DNA from: Saccharothrix deserti
GTDB taxonomy: Bacteria; Actinomycetota; Actinomycetes; Mycobacteriales; Pseudonocardiaceae
Assembly: GCF_009769385.1 (NCBI RefSeq)
Contig: NZ_VKAB01000018.1
Coordinates: 186,001-250,000 of the forward strand
DNA length: 64,000 nucleotides
Direction of reading: 5' to 3'
A program made the position numbers and the translations under genes. Positions 17,189 to 26,033 of the stretch are shown here, in pieces; positions within the stretch are counted from its first letter, which is position 1; each line of letters opens with the position of its first letter. The notes below the pieces were generated by a model. That model was not told the DNA's origin. It ran no database searches and saw only the letters and a program-made list of their open reading frames with translations.

Positions 17189-17995
17189 ATGAGTGCTTCT
17201 GAGAGGCCCTTGGCGGTGGTGACCGGCGCGTCGAGCGGGATCGGGTTGGAGCTGGCGAAGGTGTTCGTCGAACACGGCTTCGACCTGGTCGTGGCGGCGG
17301 AGAACGACGTGGTGGAGGACGTGGCGCGGGAGTTGGGCGAGGGTGGTGCGCGGGTCGACCCGGTGCGGGCGGACCTGGCCACGTTCGAGGGCAACGAAGA
17401 CCTCGTCGCGGTGGTCGAGGGCGTCGGGCGACCGGTGGACGCGTTGGCGGTCAACGCCGGTGTCGGTGTCGGCGGTGACTTCGTCGACGACAGCGACCTG
17501 CGATCGCACTTGCGGGTGGTCGACCTGAACATCAAGTCGGCCGTGCACCTGGCGAAGCGGTTGGTGCCGGGGATGGTGGAACGCGGTGCCGGACGGGTGC
17601 TGTTCACCTCGTCGGTGGCCGCGACCGCACCCGGACCGTTCCACTCGGTCTACGCGGCGTCGAAGGCGTTCCTGGCGTCGTTCTCGCAGGCACTGCGGGA
17701 GGAGTTGCGGCACAGCGGGGTGACCGTGACGGCGTTGATGCCGGGACCGACGGACACCGACTTCTTCCGCCGGGCGGGTATGACGGACACGAAGGTCGCC
17801 ACCGGGCCGAAGGACGATCCGGCCGACGTCGCGCGGGCCGGGTTCAACGCGCTGATGGCGGGCGACGACCACGTGGTGGCCGGGTCGCTGCGCACCAAGG
17901 CGCAGGCCGCCGCCGGCCGGGTCCTGCCCGACCCGCTGAAGGCGCGGGCCGTGCGCGGTATGACCGAACCCGGCTCGGCCGGCTCCGGCTGGTGA
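17189..17995 (+). CDS. Short-chain dehydrogenase/reductase
   Basis: 268 residues from ATG 17189. NAD(P)-binding TGASSGIGLELAK at the N-terminus, NAGVGV around residue 92, catalytic Ser in FTSSVAATAP and the YAASK motif. Classical SDR length. An in-frame ATG 63 bases upstream would add a Gly/Ser-rich leader unlike the family. Substrate unknown. Confidence 0.9.
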   Translation: MSASERPLAVVTGASSGIGLELAKVFVEHGFDLVVAAENDVVEDVARELGEGGARVDPVRADLATFEGNEDLVAVVEGVGRPVDALAVNAGVGVGGDFVDDSDLRSHLRVVDLNIKSAVHLAKRLVPGMVERGAGRVLFTSSVAATAPGPFHSVYAASKAFLASFSQALREELRHSGVTVTALMPGPTDTDFFRRAGMTDTKVATGPKDDPADVARAGFNALMAGDDHVVAGSLRTKAQAAAGRVLPDPLKARAVRGMTEPGSAGSGW

Positions 17996-18006
17996 CGCGG
18001 GAGGGC

Positions 18007-18246
18007 TCAGGACTCCGGGTTTCCGGCCTCTGGCCTCCCCGGTTCGACGCTGTCCGGTTCAAGGCTGTCCGGTTCAAGGCTGTCCGGCTCGACGCTTGCG
18101 GGTTCGGGACTTTCCCGCTCCGCCGGCACGTCCCCGATGAGCTCGCGGTACTCGTCCACTTCCCGCGGGGTCGGGTCGATGGGCGCCTCTTCGGCGATCT
18201 CGTCCGGGTCGACCGGCTCGCCCACCGGTTCCTCTGGTGCGCTCAT
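18007..18246 (-). CDS. Small acidic protein with PDSLE repeats
   Basis: 79 residues, strongly acidic and Pro-rich, start MSAPEEPVGEPVDPDEIAEE. The C-terminal half is built from SLEPDSLEPDSVEP-type repeats encoded by a 15-bp direct repeat (about 18045-18090). It converges on the SDR gene and diverges from the SRPBCC gene. The N-terminal half looks like a conserved small-protein module (DPTPREVDEYRELIG). Function unknown. Confidence 0.55.
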   Translation of the reverse strand: MSAPEEPVGEPVDPDEIAEEAPIDPTPREVDEYRELIGDVPAERESPEPASVEPDSLEPDSLEPDSVEPGRPEAGNPES

Positions 18247-18295
18247 GCCCGCCGGTTACCCGGTGTGCACCTGCTCGAACGGGGTAACCGGCACC

Positions 18296-18667
18296 GTGAC
18301 CATCCACGCCAGACGAGATGTCCCAGCCCTGCCCGACCTTGTCTTCAACGCCGCCGCGGACCCGGCCCGGCTCGCCGCGTGGCTGCCCGCCCCGTACCAG
18401 GTCATCGGCCGTGCGGACGACGTGCTGATCCTCCGGCAGCACGACGACCCGTACCAGGTGAGCCTGGCCGCCGACTACGACCGGCTGCTGCTCACCTGGG
18501 AGCCGCTGGCCGATCACGGCTGCCGGGGCTCCCTCCGTGTCTCGCTGGCGGGCGTGGCGAGCAGCGTCGCCGAGCTCCGGGTGGACGGCTGCTCCGACGA
18601 CCAGCTCCCGTCGCGCCTGCTCGAAGCGCTCGCAAATGAGGTTGAGCAGAACCTCACCGCGGGCTGA
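18296..18667 (+). CDS. SRPBCC/START-like small protein
   Basis: 123 residues from GTG 18296 ([17 protein letters not shown]). The order of a short N-terminal strand, [20 protein letters not shown], a run of strands and a long C-terminal helix ([17 protein letters not shown]) fits the helix-grip SRPBCC fold, which binds hydrophobic ligands. It is the first of two genes; the GNAT gene follows ten bases later. Upstream in-frame ATGs would overlap the 18007-18246 gene and lack ribosome sites. Confidence 0.65.
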   Translation: MTIHARRDVPALPDLVFNAAADPARLAAWLPAPYQVIGRADDVLILRQHDDPYQVSLAADYDRLLLTWEPLADHGCRGSLRVSLAGVASSVAELRVDGCSDDQLPSRLLEALANEVEQNLTAG

Positions 18668-18677
18668 TCATGCACCG

Positions 18678-19172
18678 GTGGACATCCGCCCCGCCCGGCC
18701 GGACGAGCTGCCGCTGCTCCCCCCGATCGAACGCGCCTCCGGTGAACCGTTCCGCGATTTCGGCATGCCGGAGATCGCCGACGACGACCCGATGCCGCTG
18801 AGCACCCTCGAACACCTGCACGTCTGGGTGGCCGCCGACCCCCGGCCGGTGGCCTGGGTCGCGGTCGAGGTGGTGGACGGCGCGGCGCACGTCGAGCAGA
18901 TCAGCGTGCACCCCGACCACGCCCGGCGCGGTATCGGCGCGGCGCTGCTCGACCACGTCGAGGACTGGGCCGCGACGCGCGGTCTCGAAGCGTTGACCTT
19001 GACCACTTTCCGCGACATCCCGTGGAACGGCCCGTATTACCGGCGGCTCGGATTTCACGAGGTAGGGGACCTGTCGCCGGGCCTGCGAGCCGTCGTCGCG
19101 GCGGAAACCGCACGTGGTCTGGACCCGGCGACACGCGTTTGCCTGCGCAGACCGCTGCGCGGGGGCGTTTGA
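18678..19172 (+). CDS. GNAT-family N-acetyltransferase
   Basis: 164 residues from GTG 18678. Acetyl-CoA binding motif A is [20 protein letters not shown] with the R-R-x-G-I-G pyrophosphate loop; motif B includes [10 protein letters not shown]. It starts ten bases after the SRPBCC gene, with [14 protein letters not shown] as the expected beta-1 start. Substrate unknown. Confidence 0.88.
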   Translation: MDIRPARPDELPLLPPIERASGEPFRDFGMPEIADDDPMPLSTLEHLHVWVAADPRPVAWVAVEVVDGAAHVEQISVHPDHARRGIGAALLDHVEDWAATRGLEALTLTTFRDIPWNGPYYRRLGFHEVGDLSPGLRAVVAAETARGLDPATRVCLRRPLRGGV

Positions 19173-19226
19173 GCGAGATACTGAACGGGCAGACCTCCCG
19201 CCAGCAACCGTTCGGAGGGTCCCCCG

Positions 19227-20153
19227 GTGGTCGACTTCGTGCACGAGGCACTGCTCTACCGCGACGACGAGCAATATCTCGCGGGCACCGTGCCGTTCGT
19301 GCGCGACGGGCTCGCCGCGGGCGAGCCGGTGCTGGTGGCCGTGCCGCAACGGGGCATCGACCTGTTGCGCGGTGCGCTGGGCAGGCAGGCCGAGCAGGTC
19401 GAGTTCCTGGACATGAGACGAGCCGGGCGCAACCCCGGCCGCATCATCCCCGGTGTGCTGGCCGCGTTCACCGACAACGCGGCCGACACGGCGGCCTCGG
19501 GCCGGGTGCGGATCATCGGCGAGCCGCTCTGGCCGGAGCGCACCGAGCTGGAGTACCCGGCGTGCGTGCAGCACGAGGCGTTGATCAACACCGCGTTCGA
19601 GGACCGTCCGGCCTGGATCCTGTGCCCGTACGACACGGCGAACCTCGCGCCGGAGGCGCTGCGCGACGCGGAGGCCACCCACCCGATCATGGTCGAGGGC
19701 GAGCGGCGCAGGCGGAGCGACGGCTACCGCGAGCCGTTCCTGATCACCGAGGAGTTCAACCGGCCGCTGCCACCGCCGCCTGCCGACGTGCTCGTCCGCC
19801 GGTTCGACCTCGACAGCCTGGGCACCACCCGGCGGCTGGTGGCCGGGTTCGCCACCGACGCGTCCCTGACCGCGGACCACGTCGAGGACCTGGTGCTCGC
19901 GGTCAACGAGCTGACCACCAACAGCGTGGTGCACGCGGGCGGCTCCGGCACGCTGCTGCTGTGGCGCGAGGGTGGCGTGGTGGTGTGCGAGGTGCGTGAC
20001 GCGGGCCGGCTCGCCAACCCCATGGTGGGCAGGCGCAACCCGGGCGCGAGCGGGCGCGGCGGGTACGGCGTGATGCTGGTGAACCTGTTGTGCGACTTGG
20101 TGCGCGTGCACACCGGCGAGGACGGCACCGCGATCCGCGTCTACGTCGGCTGA
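19227..20153 (+). CDS. RsbA-like anti-sigma regulatory protein (MEDS + HATPase)
   Basis: 308 residues from ATG 19227, with GGAGGG upstream. The N-terminal 170 residues form a MEDS/DcmR-type sensory domain (YRDDEQYLAGTVPFVRDGLA ... HEALINTAF). The C-terminal 120 residues form a GHKL ATPase of the RsbW kind, with N box LAVNELTTNSVVHAG and G2-like RGGYGVMLVN. Such proteins are serine kinases that hold sigma factors or phosphorylate STAS antagonists. A STAS protein lies 3 kb away at 15535. Confidence 0.88.
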   Translation: MVDFVHEALLYRDDEQYLAGTVPFVRDGLAAGEPVLVAVPQRGIDLLRGALGRQAEQVEFLDMRRAGRNPGRIIPGVLAAFTDNAADTAASGRVRIIGEPLWPERTELEYPACVQHEALINTAFEDRPAWILCPYDTANLAPEALRDAEATHPIMVEGERRRRSDGYREPFLITEEFNRPLPPPPADVLVRRFDLDSLGTTRRLVAGFATDASLTADHVEDLVLAVNELTTNSVVHAGGSGTLLLWREGGVVVCEVRDAGRLANPMVGRRNPGASGRGGYGVMLVNLLCDLVRVHTGEDGTAIRVYVG

Positions 20154-20279
20154 TCTCCCGGCTGGACCACCCGGCTGGACCACTCGGCCGACCGCCCGGC
20201 TGGCGCTGTGATGAGGGCGTTGCCCGGCGTCACCCGGGTGCCACCGGCCCGTCACGCCCGCGTGGTTGCCTGGAAGGCG

Positions 20280-21578
20280 ATGAGCACCGACCAGCTGAGC
20301 CCGTTGGACGTCGCCTTCCTCTGCCTGGAGGACGACCACAACCCGATGCACCTGGGCGCGGTGGCGACGTTCGCGCCGCACACCCCCGTGCACCCGGCGC
20401 GGATCGTGGCGCTGCTGTGCGAACGCGCGGCCGAGGTGCCCGCCCTGCGCCGGCACGTCCGCGCGTCCTGGCTGCCGCCCGGCGGAGCGTCGTGGGTCGA
20501 CGACCCGTGCTTCACGCCCGAGGACCACATCCAGGGCCACCACCTGCGCGGTCGTGGTGACGAGGAGCGGTTCGCCGCGCTGGTGTCGCAGCTCATGGCC
20601 CGGCCGCTGGACCTGTCCCGCCCGCCGTGGGAGCTGCACGTGATCACCGGCCTGGTCGGCGGCCGGTTCGCGGTGGTGGTGAAGCTGCACCACGCGTTGT
20701 GCGACGGGATGAAGGCCGTCGGCCTCGGCCTGCGGCTGTTCGACGGCATGGACCGCGACCTGCCCGTCGCACCGGAACCCGAGGTGAAACCGGGGCTGGT
20801 CGGCTCGATCCGGGACATCGCCCGCACCGCCGGCATCGCGTCGGACGTGCTGCGCAGCACCCGCCCGCCGGTGCGGCACTCACCGGTGGTGACGCGGTCC
20901 GACCGGCCCCGTCGGGTGGTGATGGCGCGGCTGGGCGTGGACGAGGTGCACCGGGCGCGGCGCGTGCACGGCGGCACGCTGAACGACGTGCTGCTGGCGC
21001 TGGTCACGGGCGCGCTGCGGCAGTGGCTGCTGGCGCACGGCTGCGCGGAAGAGGGCTCGACGCTGCGCGCGTTGATCCCGGTGACCCGGCGCGGCGCCTC
21101 GACCGCGGGCAACCGGATCTCCGGGTTCCTGTGCGAACTCCCGGTCGGCGAGCCGGACGCGGCCGTGCGGCTGCGGGCCGTGCGCGAGGACATGGACCGG
21201 CACAAGGCGGCGGGCACCGAGCGGGGCGCGGGCGCGTTCCCCCTGTTGGCCGAACGCATACCGCCGGTGCTGCACCGGATCGCCGCGCCGTTAGCGGGCC
21301 TGTGCGCGCCACTGCTGTTCGACGCGCTGGTCACCAGCGTGCACCTGCCGTCGATCCCGCTGCGCCTGGACGGCGCCGAGCTGCGCGAGGTGTACCCGGT
21401 CGCGCCGGTGGCCGCCGGGCACGCGGTGGGCGTCGCGCTGTCGGCGTACCGAAGCGGTGTGCATGTGTGCTTGCACACCAACCAACCGTGGATGGCGGAT
21501 TCGCGCTGGTTGCAGACCGCTCTTCGGACGGAACTCGCCGCGCTGCACCGGCGTCACCCGGCAGAATCGGCCAGGTGA
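20280..21578 (+). CDS. Wax ester synthase/diacylglycerol acyltransferase (WS/DGAT)
   Basis: 432 residues from ATG 20280 (MSTDQLSPLDVAFL), the usual start of the family. Catalytic HHxxxDG motif present as HHALCDG at about residues 137-143, and a second conserved block, GNRISGFLCELPVGEPD, near residue 280. It esterifies long-chain alcohols or diacylglycerol with acyl-CoA at the membrane, giving wax esters or triacylglycerol. The stop overlaps the next gene by four bases (GTGA), so lipid acylation and the hydrolase are coupled. Confidence 0.9.
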   Translation: MSTDQLSPLDVAFLCLEDDHNPMHLGAVATFAPHTPVHPARIVALLCERAAEVPALRRHVRASWLPPGGASWVDDPCFTPEDHIQGHHLRGRGDEERFAALVSQLMARPLDLSRPPWELHVITGLVGGRFAVVVKLHHALCDGMKAVGLGLRLFDGMDRDLPVAPEPEVKPGLVGSIRDIARTAGIASDVLRSTRPPVRHSPVVTRSDRPRRVVMARLGVDEVHRARRVHGGTLNDVLLALVTGALRQWLLAHGCAEEGSTLRALIPVTRRGASTAGNRISGFLCELPVGEPDAAVRLRAVREDMDRHKAAGTERGAGAFPLLAERIPPVLHRIAAPLAGLCAPLLFDALVTSVHLPSIPLRLDGAELREVYPVAPVAAGHAVGVALSAYRSGVHVCLHTNQPWMADSRWLQTALRTELAALHRRHPAESAR

Positions 21579-22306
21579 CTCCCGCACTTCTGCTCGCCCA
21601 CGGGGCCGGTGGCACCGTCCGCGCGAACTTCAGCCCGCTCATCCCGAAGCTGTCGCGCAAACGCAAGGTGCACGCGGTGGACTTCCCCGGCTCCGGCACC
21701 ACGCCACGTGCGACGGGGCCGCTGGAGTTGGACGACTTAGCCGACCGGCTGGTGGCCGCCGCCGACGGCGAGGAGCGGTTCGCGATCATCGGCTTCTCCT
21801 TGGGGTGCGCGGTCGCGGTGCGCGCGGCCCAGCGGCACCCCGAGCGGGTCACGGCCCTGGTGCTGACCGCCGGGTTCGCCCGCGTCGACGACGAGACCAG
21901 GGCGCGGATGCTGGAGTGGGGTCGGCTGCTGGGCGGCGACCGCACCACGTTGGCCCGCTACCTCATGTCGCTGGTGCTGGGCGAGCCGTTCCACCGGCGG
22001 ATGACCGCCGAGCAGGCCGAGGGGTTCCTGGAGCTGATCGCGCTCACCATCCCGCCTGGCACGCCCGACCAGATCGACCTGGTGCAGCGCATCGACCTGC
22101 GCGACGAGCTGCCGTCGTTGGCGGTGCCGACGCTGGTGATCGGCACCAAGCACGACCGGCTGGTCGCGCCCGGCACCACGCGCGCGTTGGCCGACCTGAT
22201 CCCCGGCGCGCGCTGGGCGGAACTGGACAGCGGCCACGCGCCCGCGATCGAGGCGCCCGCCGAGTGGTTCCGGCTGATCGAGGAGTTCCTGACCTCCCTA
22301 CCCTGA
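21575..22306 (+). CDS. Alpha/beta hydrolase
   Basis: 243 residues from GTG 21575, overlapping the WS/DGAT stop. Oxyanion region LAHGAGGT, nucleophile Ser in GFSLGCA, acid Asp in TKHDRLV and His in DSGHAPAIEAP complete a canonical triad. The overlap suggests an ester or acyl substrate related to the neutral lipids made by the upstream enzyme. Followed by an array of 22-bp repeats. Confidence 0.88.
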   Translation: MTPALLLAHGAGGTVRANFSPLIPKLSRKRKVHAVDFPGSGTTPRATGPLELDDLADRLVAAADGEERFAIIGFSLGCAVAVRAAQRHPERVTALVLTAGFARVDDETRARMLEWGRLLGGDRTTLARYLMSLVLGEPFHRRMTAEQAEGFLELIALTIPPGTPDQIDLVQRIDLRDELPSLAVPTLVIGTKHDRLVAPGTTRALADLIPGARWAELDSGHAPAIEAPAEWFRLIEEFLTSLP

Positions 22307-22336
22307 CCGACCCAACACACAACCACCACACAACCA

Positions 22337-22424
22337 CGTGTGTCCTACCTCCAGCGCACGTGTGTCCTACGTTCAGAGCACCCGAGTTGAACGTTCAGAG
22401 CACCCGAGTCCTCGAACGGTTCGC
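22337..22424. repeat. Four tandem copies of a 22-bp intergenic repeat
   Basis: Units start at 22337, 22359, 22381 and 22403; the last is degenerate. The core is GAGTCCTACGTTCAGA with variable ends. The same unit occurs as an inverted 5+5 array at 39674-39913. Here it lies between two same-strand genes, 30 bases after the hydrolase stop. Confidence 0.75.
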
Positions 22425-22470
22425 GGGGGCGGCCGGTTTGCAGGTCGTCCGGTCGGGCTAACCAGGCCTC

Positions 22471-23124
22471 ATGACCAACACGCTCGTCCTCGACGTGGAC
22501 GGCACGCTGGTGGACACCAACTACCACCACGCGGTGGCTTGGTTCCGCGCGTTCCGCCGCTTCGACATCACCGTGCCGACCTGGCGGCTGCACCGGGCCA
22601 TCGGAATGGGCGGCGACAAGCTCGTCGCCGCGGTCGCGGGTGAGCACGTGGAGCGCGAGCACGGCGACGACCTCCGCACCGCGTGGGAGGTGGCGTTCGA
22701 GCCGATGCTGGCCGAGATCCGGCCGTTGGAAGGCGCCCACCGCCTGATCGCCGCGGCACTGGGGCAGCAGTTCACCGTGGTGCTGGCGAGTTCCGGCAAA
22801 CGCCACCACGTGGACCACTACCTGAAGCTGATCGACGCGTCCGGCATCACGTCGACGTCCTCGGACGACGTCGACGCGAGCAAACCCGCGCCGGACCTGA
22901 TCGAGGTGGCGTTGCGGCGGGTCGACGGCAGCGGACGTGGCCGTGCCGTGGTCATCGGCGACTCCGTGTGGGACTGCGAGGCCGCGCGGCGGATCGGACT
23001 GCCCTCGGTGTGCCTTCGCACGGGTGGTTTCGGTGAAGCCGAGTTGCGGGAAGCCGGGGCGTCGGCAGTCTACGAAGAACTCGACGAATTGCGGGCGGAC
23101 CTCACCGACCTGCCGATGGCGTAG
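22471..23124 (+). CDS. HAD-superfamily phosphatase
   Basis: 217 residues. Motif I DVDGTLVDT with both aspartates, motif II threonine replaced by Ser in LASSGK, motif III Lys in ASKPAPD, motif IV GDSVWD. A helical cap of C1 type follows motif I, like phosphoglycolate phosphatases and beta-phosphoglucomutases. Substrate not predictable. The LLM gene follows after eight bases with a perfect ribosome site, so they share a transcript. Confidence 0.88.
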   Translation: MTNTLVLDVDGTLVDTNYHHAVAWFRAFRRFDITVPTWRLHRAIGMGGDKLVAAVAGEHVEREHGDDLRTAWEVAFEPMLAEIRPLEGAHRLIAAALGQQFTVVLASSGKRHHVDHYLKLIDASGITSTSSDDVDASKPAPDLIEVALRRVDGSGRGRAVVIGDSVWDCEAARRIGLPSVCLRTGGFGEAELREAGASAVYEELDELRADLTDLPMA

Positions 23125-23132
23125 GAGGAAGC

Positions 23133-24089
23133 GTGCGGATCGGCTACACCCTCATGACCGAGCAGGCCGGACCACGCGAGTTGGTGGAGCACGCGGCGCT
23201 GGCCGAGCAGGCCGGCTTCGACTTCGAGGTGATGAGCGACCACTACTCGCCGTGGCTGGACGAGCAGGGGCACGCGCCATATGCGTGGAGCGTGCTCGGC
23301 GCCGTCACGCAGGCGACGGATCGGGTCGAGCTGATGACTTACGTGACGTGCCCGACGGTGCGGTACCACCCGGCGGTGGTGGCGCAGAAGGCGGCGACCG
23401 TGCAGTTGTTGTCGGGTAACCGGTTCACCCTGGGCATCGGTGCCGGTGAGAACCTGAACGAGCACGTCGTCGGGCGCGGGTGGCCGCCGGTGAACGTGCG
23501 GCACGAGTTGCTGCGCGAAGCGGTGGAGATCATCTCGCAGCTGTTCGACGGCGGGTACGTCAACTACTCAGGTCAACACTTCCGGGTGGATTCGGCGAAG
23601 CTGTGGGACCTGCCCGAGCAACGCGTGCCGATCGCGGTCGCGGTGTCCGGTGGGCAGTCGGTGCGCACGTTCGCGCCCCTGGCCGACGCGATGGTGGCGA
23701 CCGAGCCGGACGCGTCGTTGAGCCAGGAGTGGGACGTCTTCCAGGGCGGGCGGTCGCGCAAGATCGGGCAGCTGCCGATCTGCTGGGACCGGGACCGGGA
23801 CAAGGCGGTCCAACGGGCGCACGAGCAGTTCCGGTGGTTCGCGGGCGGGTGGAAGGTCAACTCGGAGCTGCCGGGCACGGCCGGGTTCGCCGGTGCGACG
23901 CAGTTCGTGCGACCGGAGGACGTGGCCGCCCAGATCCCGTGCGGGCCGGAGGTCGGGCCGGTGGTGGAGGCGGTCGGCAAGTTCCGCGACGCCGGGTTCA
24001 CCGATTTGGCGCTGGTGCAGATCGGCGGCGACCACCAGCCGGAGTTCCTGGACTTCGCCAAGGGCGAGCTCCTGCCGGCCCTGCGTTGA
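23133..24089 (+). CDS. LLM-class F420-dependent oxidoreductase (glucose-6-phosphate dehydrogenase-like)
   Basis: 318 residues from GTG 23133, with AGGAGGA directly upstream. It starts MRIGYTLMTEQAGP and carries FDFEVMSDHYSPWLDEQGHAP, then RYHPAVVAQKAATVQLLSG and LGIGAGENLNEHV, which place it in the F420-dependent TIGR03557-like/FGD branch of luciferase-like monooxygenases. It would transfer hydride between cofactor F420 and a sugar phosphate or related substrate. The HAD phosphatase upstream hints at a phosphorylated substrate, which is inference. Confidence 0.88.
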   Translation: MRIGYTLMTEQAGPRELVEHAALAEQAGFDFEVMSDHYSPWLDEQGHAPYAWSVLGAVTQATDRVELMTYVTCPTVRYHPAVVAQKAATVQLLSGNRFTLGIGAGENLNEHVVGRGWPPVNVRHELLREAVEIISQLFDGGYVNYSGQHFRVDSAKLWDLPEQRVPIAVAVSGGQSVRTFAPLADAMVATEPDASLSQEWDVFQGGRSRKIGQLPICWDRDRDKAVQRAHEQFRWFAGGWKVNSELPGTAGFAGATQFVRPEDVAAQIPCGPEVGPVVEAVGKFRDAGFTDLALVQIGGDHQPEFLDFAKGELLPALR

Positions 24090-24147
24090 CGCTCGCACCC
24101 AGTCGCTCTTCGGGATCCGGCCGCATCCGGCGGACCGGACTCCCACC

Positions 24148-24212
24148 GAATTGTCGGACCCCGCCGGCAGAATAAAGATCAGGGGACCCCCTGGCGGGGA
24201 CTCCTGCGAAGC
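24148..24212 (+). repeat. Dispersed repeat element, copy 1 (intergenic)
   Basis: About 65 bp beginning GAATTGTCGGACCCCGCCGG and ending CCTGCGAAGC, with a palindromic G/C-rich core. A second copy with the same start, core and end lies at 46863-46926 on the other strand, inside treY. This copy is between convergent genes. The rest of 24090-24290 also has two copies of CTGCGACCGGCGGCTCT and no credible gene. Confidence 0.7.
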
Positions 24213-24290
24213 ATTCCCACTGCGACCGGCGGCTCTACTGCGACCGGCGGCTCTGCGGATCAGGCCGGACGGGGCTTATCGGACCCCGAC

Positions 24291-25619
24291 TCAGCGCCGG
24301 CCAACCTCGCCTCGGTCCTTCGACGGCGGTCCGACCACGGTCGGCGTGACCGGTGTCGGGATGTTCGTCGGGGCGGCGTTGACCGGCGTTTCCGGACGGG
24401 GCTTCGTGGTGGTCGTCGTGGTGGTGGTGCGCGTGCTGTCGTTCGCACCATCGTCGCCGCCGTCCCCGTCGGCGCCGCCGTCGTCGTCTCCACTGCCGGC
24501 CGGTGGGGGCTGCACCGGAGCGCCTTGCACCACGGTGACCGTGGAGGCCGACGGGACACCCGGCACCGCGACCCCCGTGCTCGGGGACTCCTCGGCGACC
24601 GGATCGGCCACCTCGCTCGTCGTGGTGCGCCCGGCCGGCTCACCGGCCCCCGGCTCAGTCGTGTCCCGGAACGTCACCAGGGTCACCAACGTCAACGCCG
24701 CAGCGGCAGCCACCGCCCCGCCCAGCAGCACCCGGCTGTTGGTCTTGCGCTTGGGCTCCGTCGCCTCCGGCCGCTCCACCACCGCCACCTCGACCAGCGG
24801 CGACAGCCCGACGCTCGCCCGCTGCGCCTCGTCGAGCAGCCGCTCGCACTCCGCCGCCGACGGCCGCCTGGCCGGGTCCGACGCGGTCATCGCGGTCAGC
24901 ACCGCGGTCCACGGCTCGGGCAGGTTGGCCGGGATGCGCGGCTCCCGGTGCAGTCTGGACAGCGCCGCCTCCGTGTCACCGCCCGGGTACTCGGGCCGCC
25001 CGGTCAGGCACTCCAGCAGCACCAGGCCCAGCGCGTAGACATCGGCGGCGGGCAGCACGTCGCCGCCGCGCACCTGCTCGGGCGCGAGGTAACCGGCGGT
25101 GCCGACGAGTATCCCCGACTTGGTCAGGCGGGTGTCCTGGGCTTGCAGCGCCAGCCCGAAATCGGCCAGGTACGCGCGCCGCCCGGCGGTGTCGAGCAGG
25201 ATGTTCGACGGCTTCACGTCCCGGTGCACCACGTCGTTCGCGTGCACGTGGGCCAGCACGCCGGCGATCTGCGACCCGATCGCGGCCACGACCTCGGGCG
25301 ACATCGCGCCACGCATCCGCCGGCGCAGCGTGCCGCCGTCGATCGGCTGCATCACGAAGTACGGGCGACCGCGGTAGCTCCCGGTGTCGTACACCTCGAC
25401 CAGGCCGGGGCAGCGCATCGCGCCCAGCACCTGCGCCTCGCGGTCCAGCCGGATCCGGTCCTCACCGGAGGCCGAGCCCTGGAAGAACTTGATCGCGACC
25501 TTCCGGTCGAGGCGGGTGTCGAACGCGCGGTACACCTCGGCCATGCCGCCGGACCCGTACAGGCCGCCCAGGGCGTACCTGCCGTCGACCACCTGTCCGG
25601 TCAGGTCACCGTCCCACAT
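24291..25619 (-). CDS. Eukaryote-type Ser/Thr protein kinase, single-pass membrane
   Basis: 442 residues. Kinase domain about residues 14-265: Gly loop GLYGSGGMAEVYRA, Lys in KVAIKFF, catalytic HRDVKPSN, metal-binding LADFGLA, and GTAGYLAPEQ. A transmembrane helix (VLLGGAVAAAAALTLVTLV) follows near residues 300-320. The extracellular tail of about 120 residues is Thr/Pro/Gly-rich low complexity with no PASTA domain, so it likely spans the wall rather than binding muropeptides. A PknB-like signalling kinase whose targets are not evident from the neighbours. Confidence 0.93.
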   Translation of the reverse strand: MWDGDLTGQVVDGRYALGGLYGSGGMAEVYRAFDTRLDRKVAIKFFQGSASGEDRIRLDREAQVLGAMRCPGLVEVYDTGSYRGRPYFVMQPIDGGTLRRRMRGAMSPEVVAAIGSQIAGVLAHVHANDVVHRDVKPSNILLDTAGRRAYLADFGLALQAQDTRLTKSGILVGTAGYLAPEQVRGGDVLPAADVYALGLVLLECLTGRPEYPGGDTEAALSRLHREPRIPANLPEPWTAVLTAMTASDPARRPSAAECERLLDEAQRASVGLSPLVEVAVVERPEATEPKRKTNSRVLLGGAVAAAAALTLVTLVTFRDTTEPGAGEPAGRTTTSEVADPVAEESPSTGVAVPGVPSASTVTVVQGAPVQPPPAGSGDDDGGADGDGGDDGANDSTRTTTTTTTTKPRPETPVNAAPTNIPTPVTPTVVGPPSKDRGEVGRR

Positions 25620-25806
25620 CCGGTTGAACCTCCGCTGTGTCGACGACGCCGGCCCGGACGCCGGAAGCTACCGGCCGCGAGGCCCTGCCAGCCACCCCGT
25701 TCGCCGTTCCGAACCCACTTACCCGTAGCGCCGGCACCACAAACCACCGATGTCTTCGGGTTCCCGAACCCGTGTCGGACCGCCGCCCGGTGGGTACCTC
25801 CGCGGC

Positions 25807-25974
25807 ATGACCGAACGCGAGCGCGAGCCCACGATCAACGAGTTCATCGACGACCCGGCCGCGAAGGTCGACGCCCTCGGCGAGGTGAACGAGGTCAGGC
25901 CGGCGCAGTACGGCGACGACCCGGACGAAGAGTACGAGCACGGGCCCGCGGACGGCGGCGAGCCAACCGCCTGA
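25807..25974 (+). CDS. Small acidic hypothetical protein
   Basis: 55 residues from ATG 25807 (MTEREREPTINEFIDDPAAK), acidic, ending in a Glu/Asp/Gly tail. Codon use matches neighbours and a terminator hairpin follows three bases after the stop, which supports a real gene. The weak ribosome site lowers confidence. No family recognised. Confidence 0.5.
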   Translation: MTEREREPTINEFIDDPAAKVDALGEVNEVRPAQYGDDPDEEYEHGPADGGEPTA

Positions 25975-25976
25975 AC

Positions 25977-26008
25977 ACCGAAGATCACCCAATCAGGCGA
26001 TCTTCGGT
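25977..26008. terminator. Bidirectional hairpin terminator
   Basis: A 10-bp perfect stem (ACCGAAGATC with its complement) and a 12-base loop between the convergent ends of the small acidic gene and the TIMP-like gene. Confidence 0.75.
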
Positions 26009-26033
26009 GCACGAACGTTGGAACGTTTGCCAC

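Noticed and set aside
18137-18295. Longer N-terminus for the SRPBCC gene
   Set aside because: The extension is Ser/Gly-rich, lies over the opposite-strand acidic gene and has no ribosome site.
22337-22424. Possible CRISPR array
   Set aside because: Units of 22 bp abut directly with no spacers and no cas genes are nearby.
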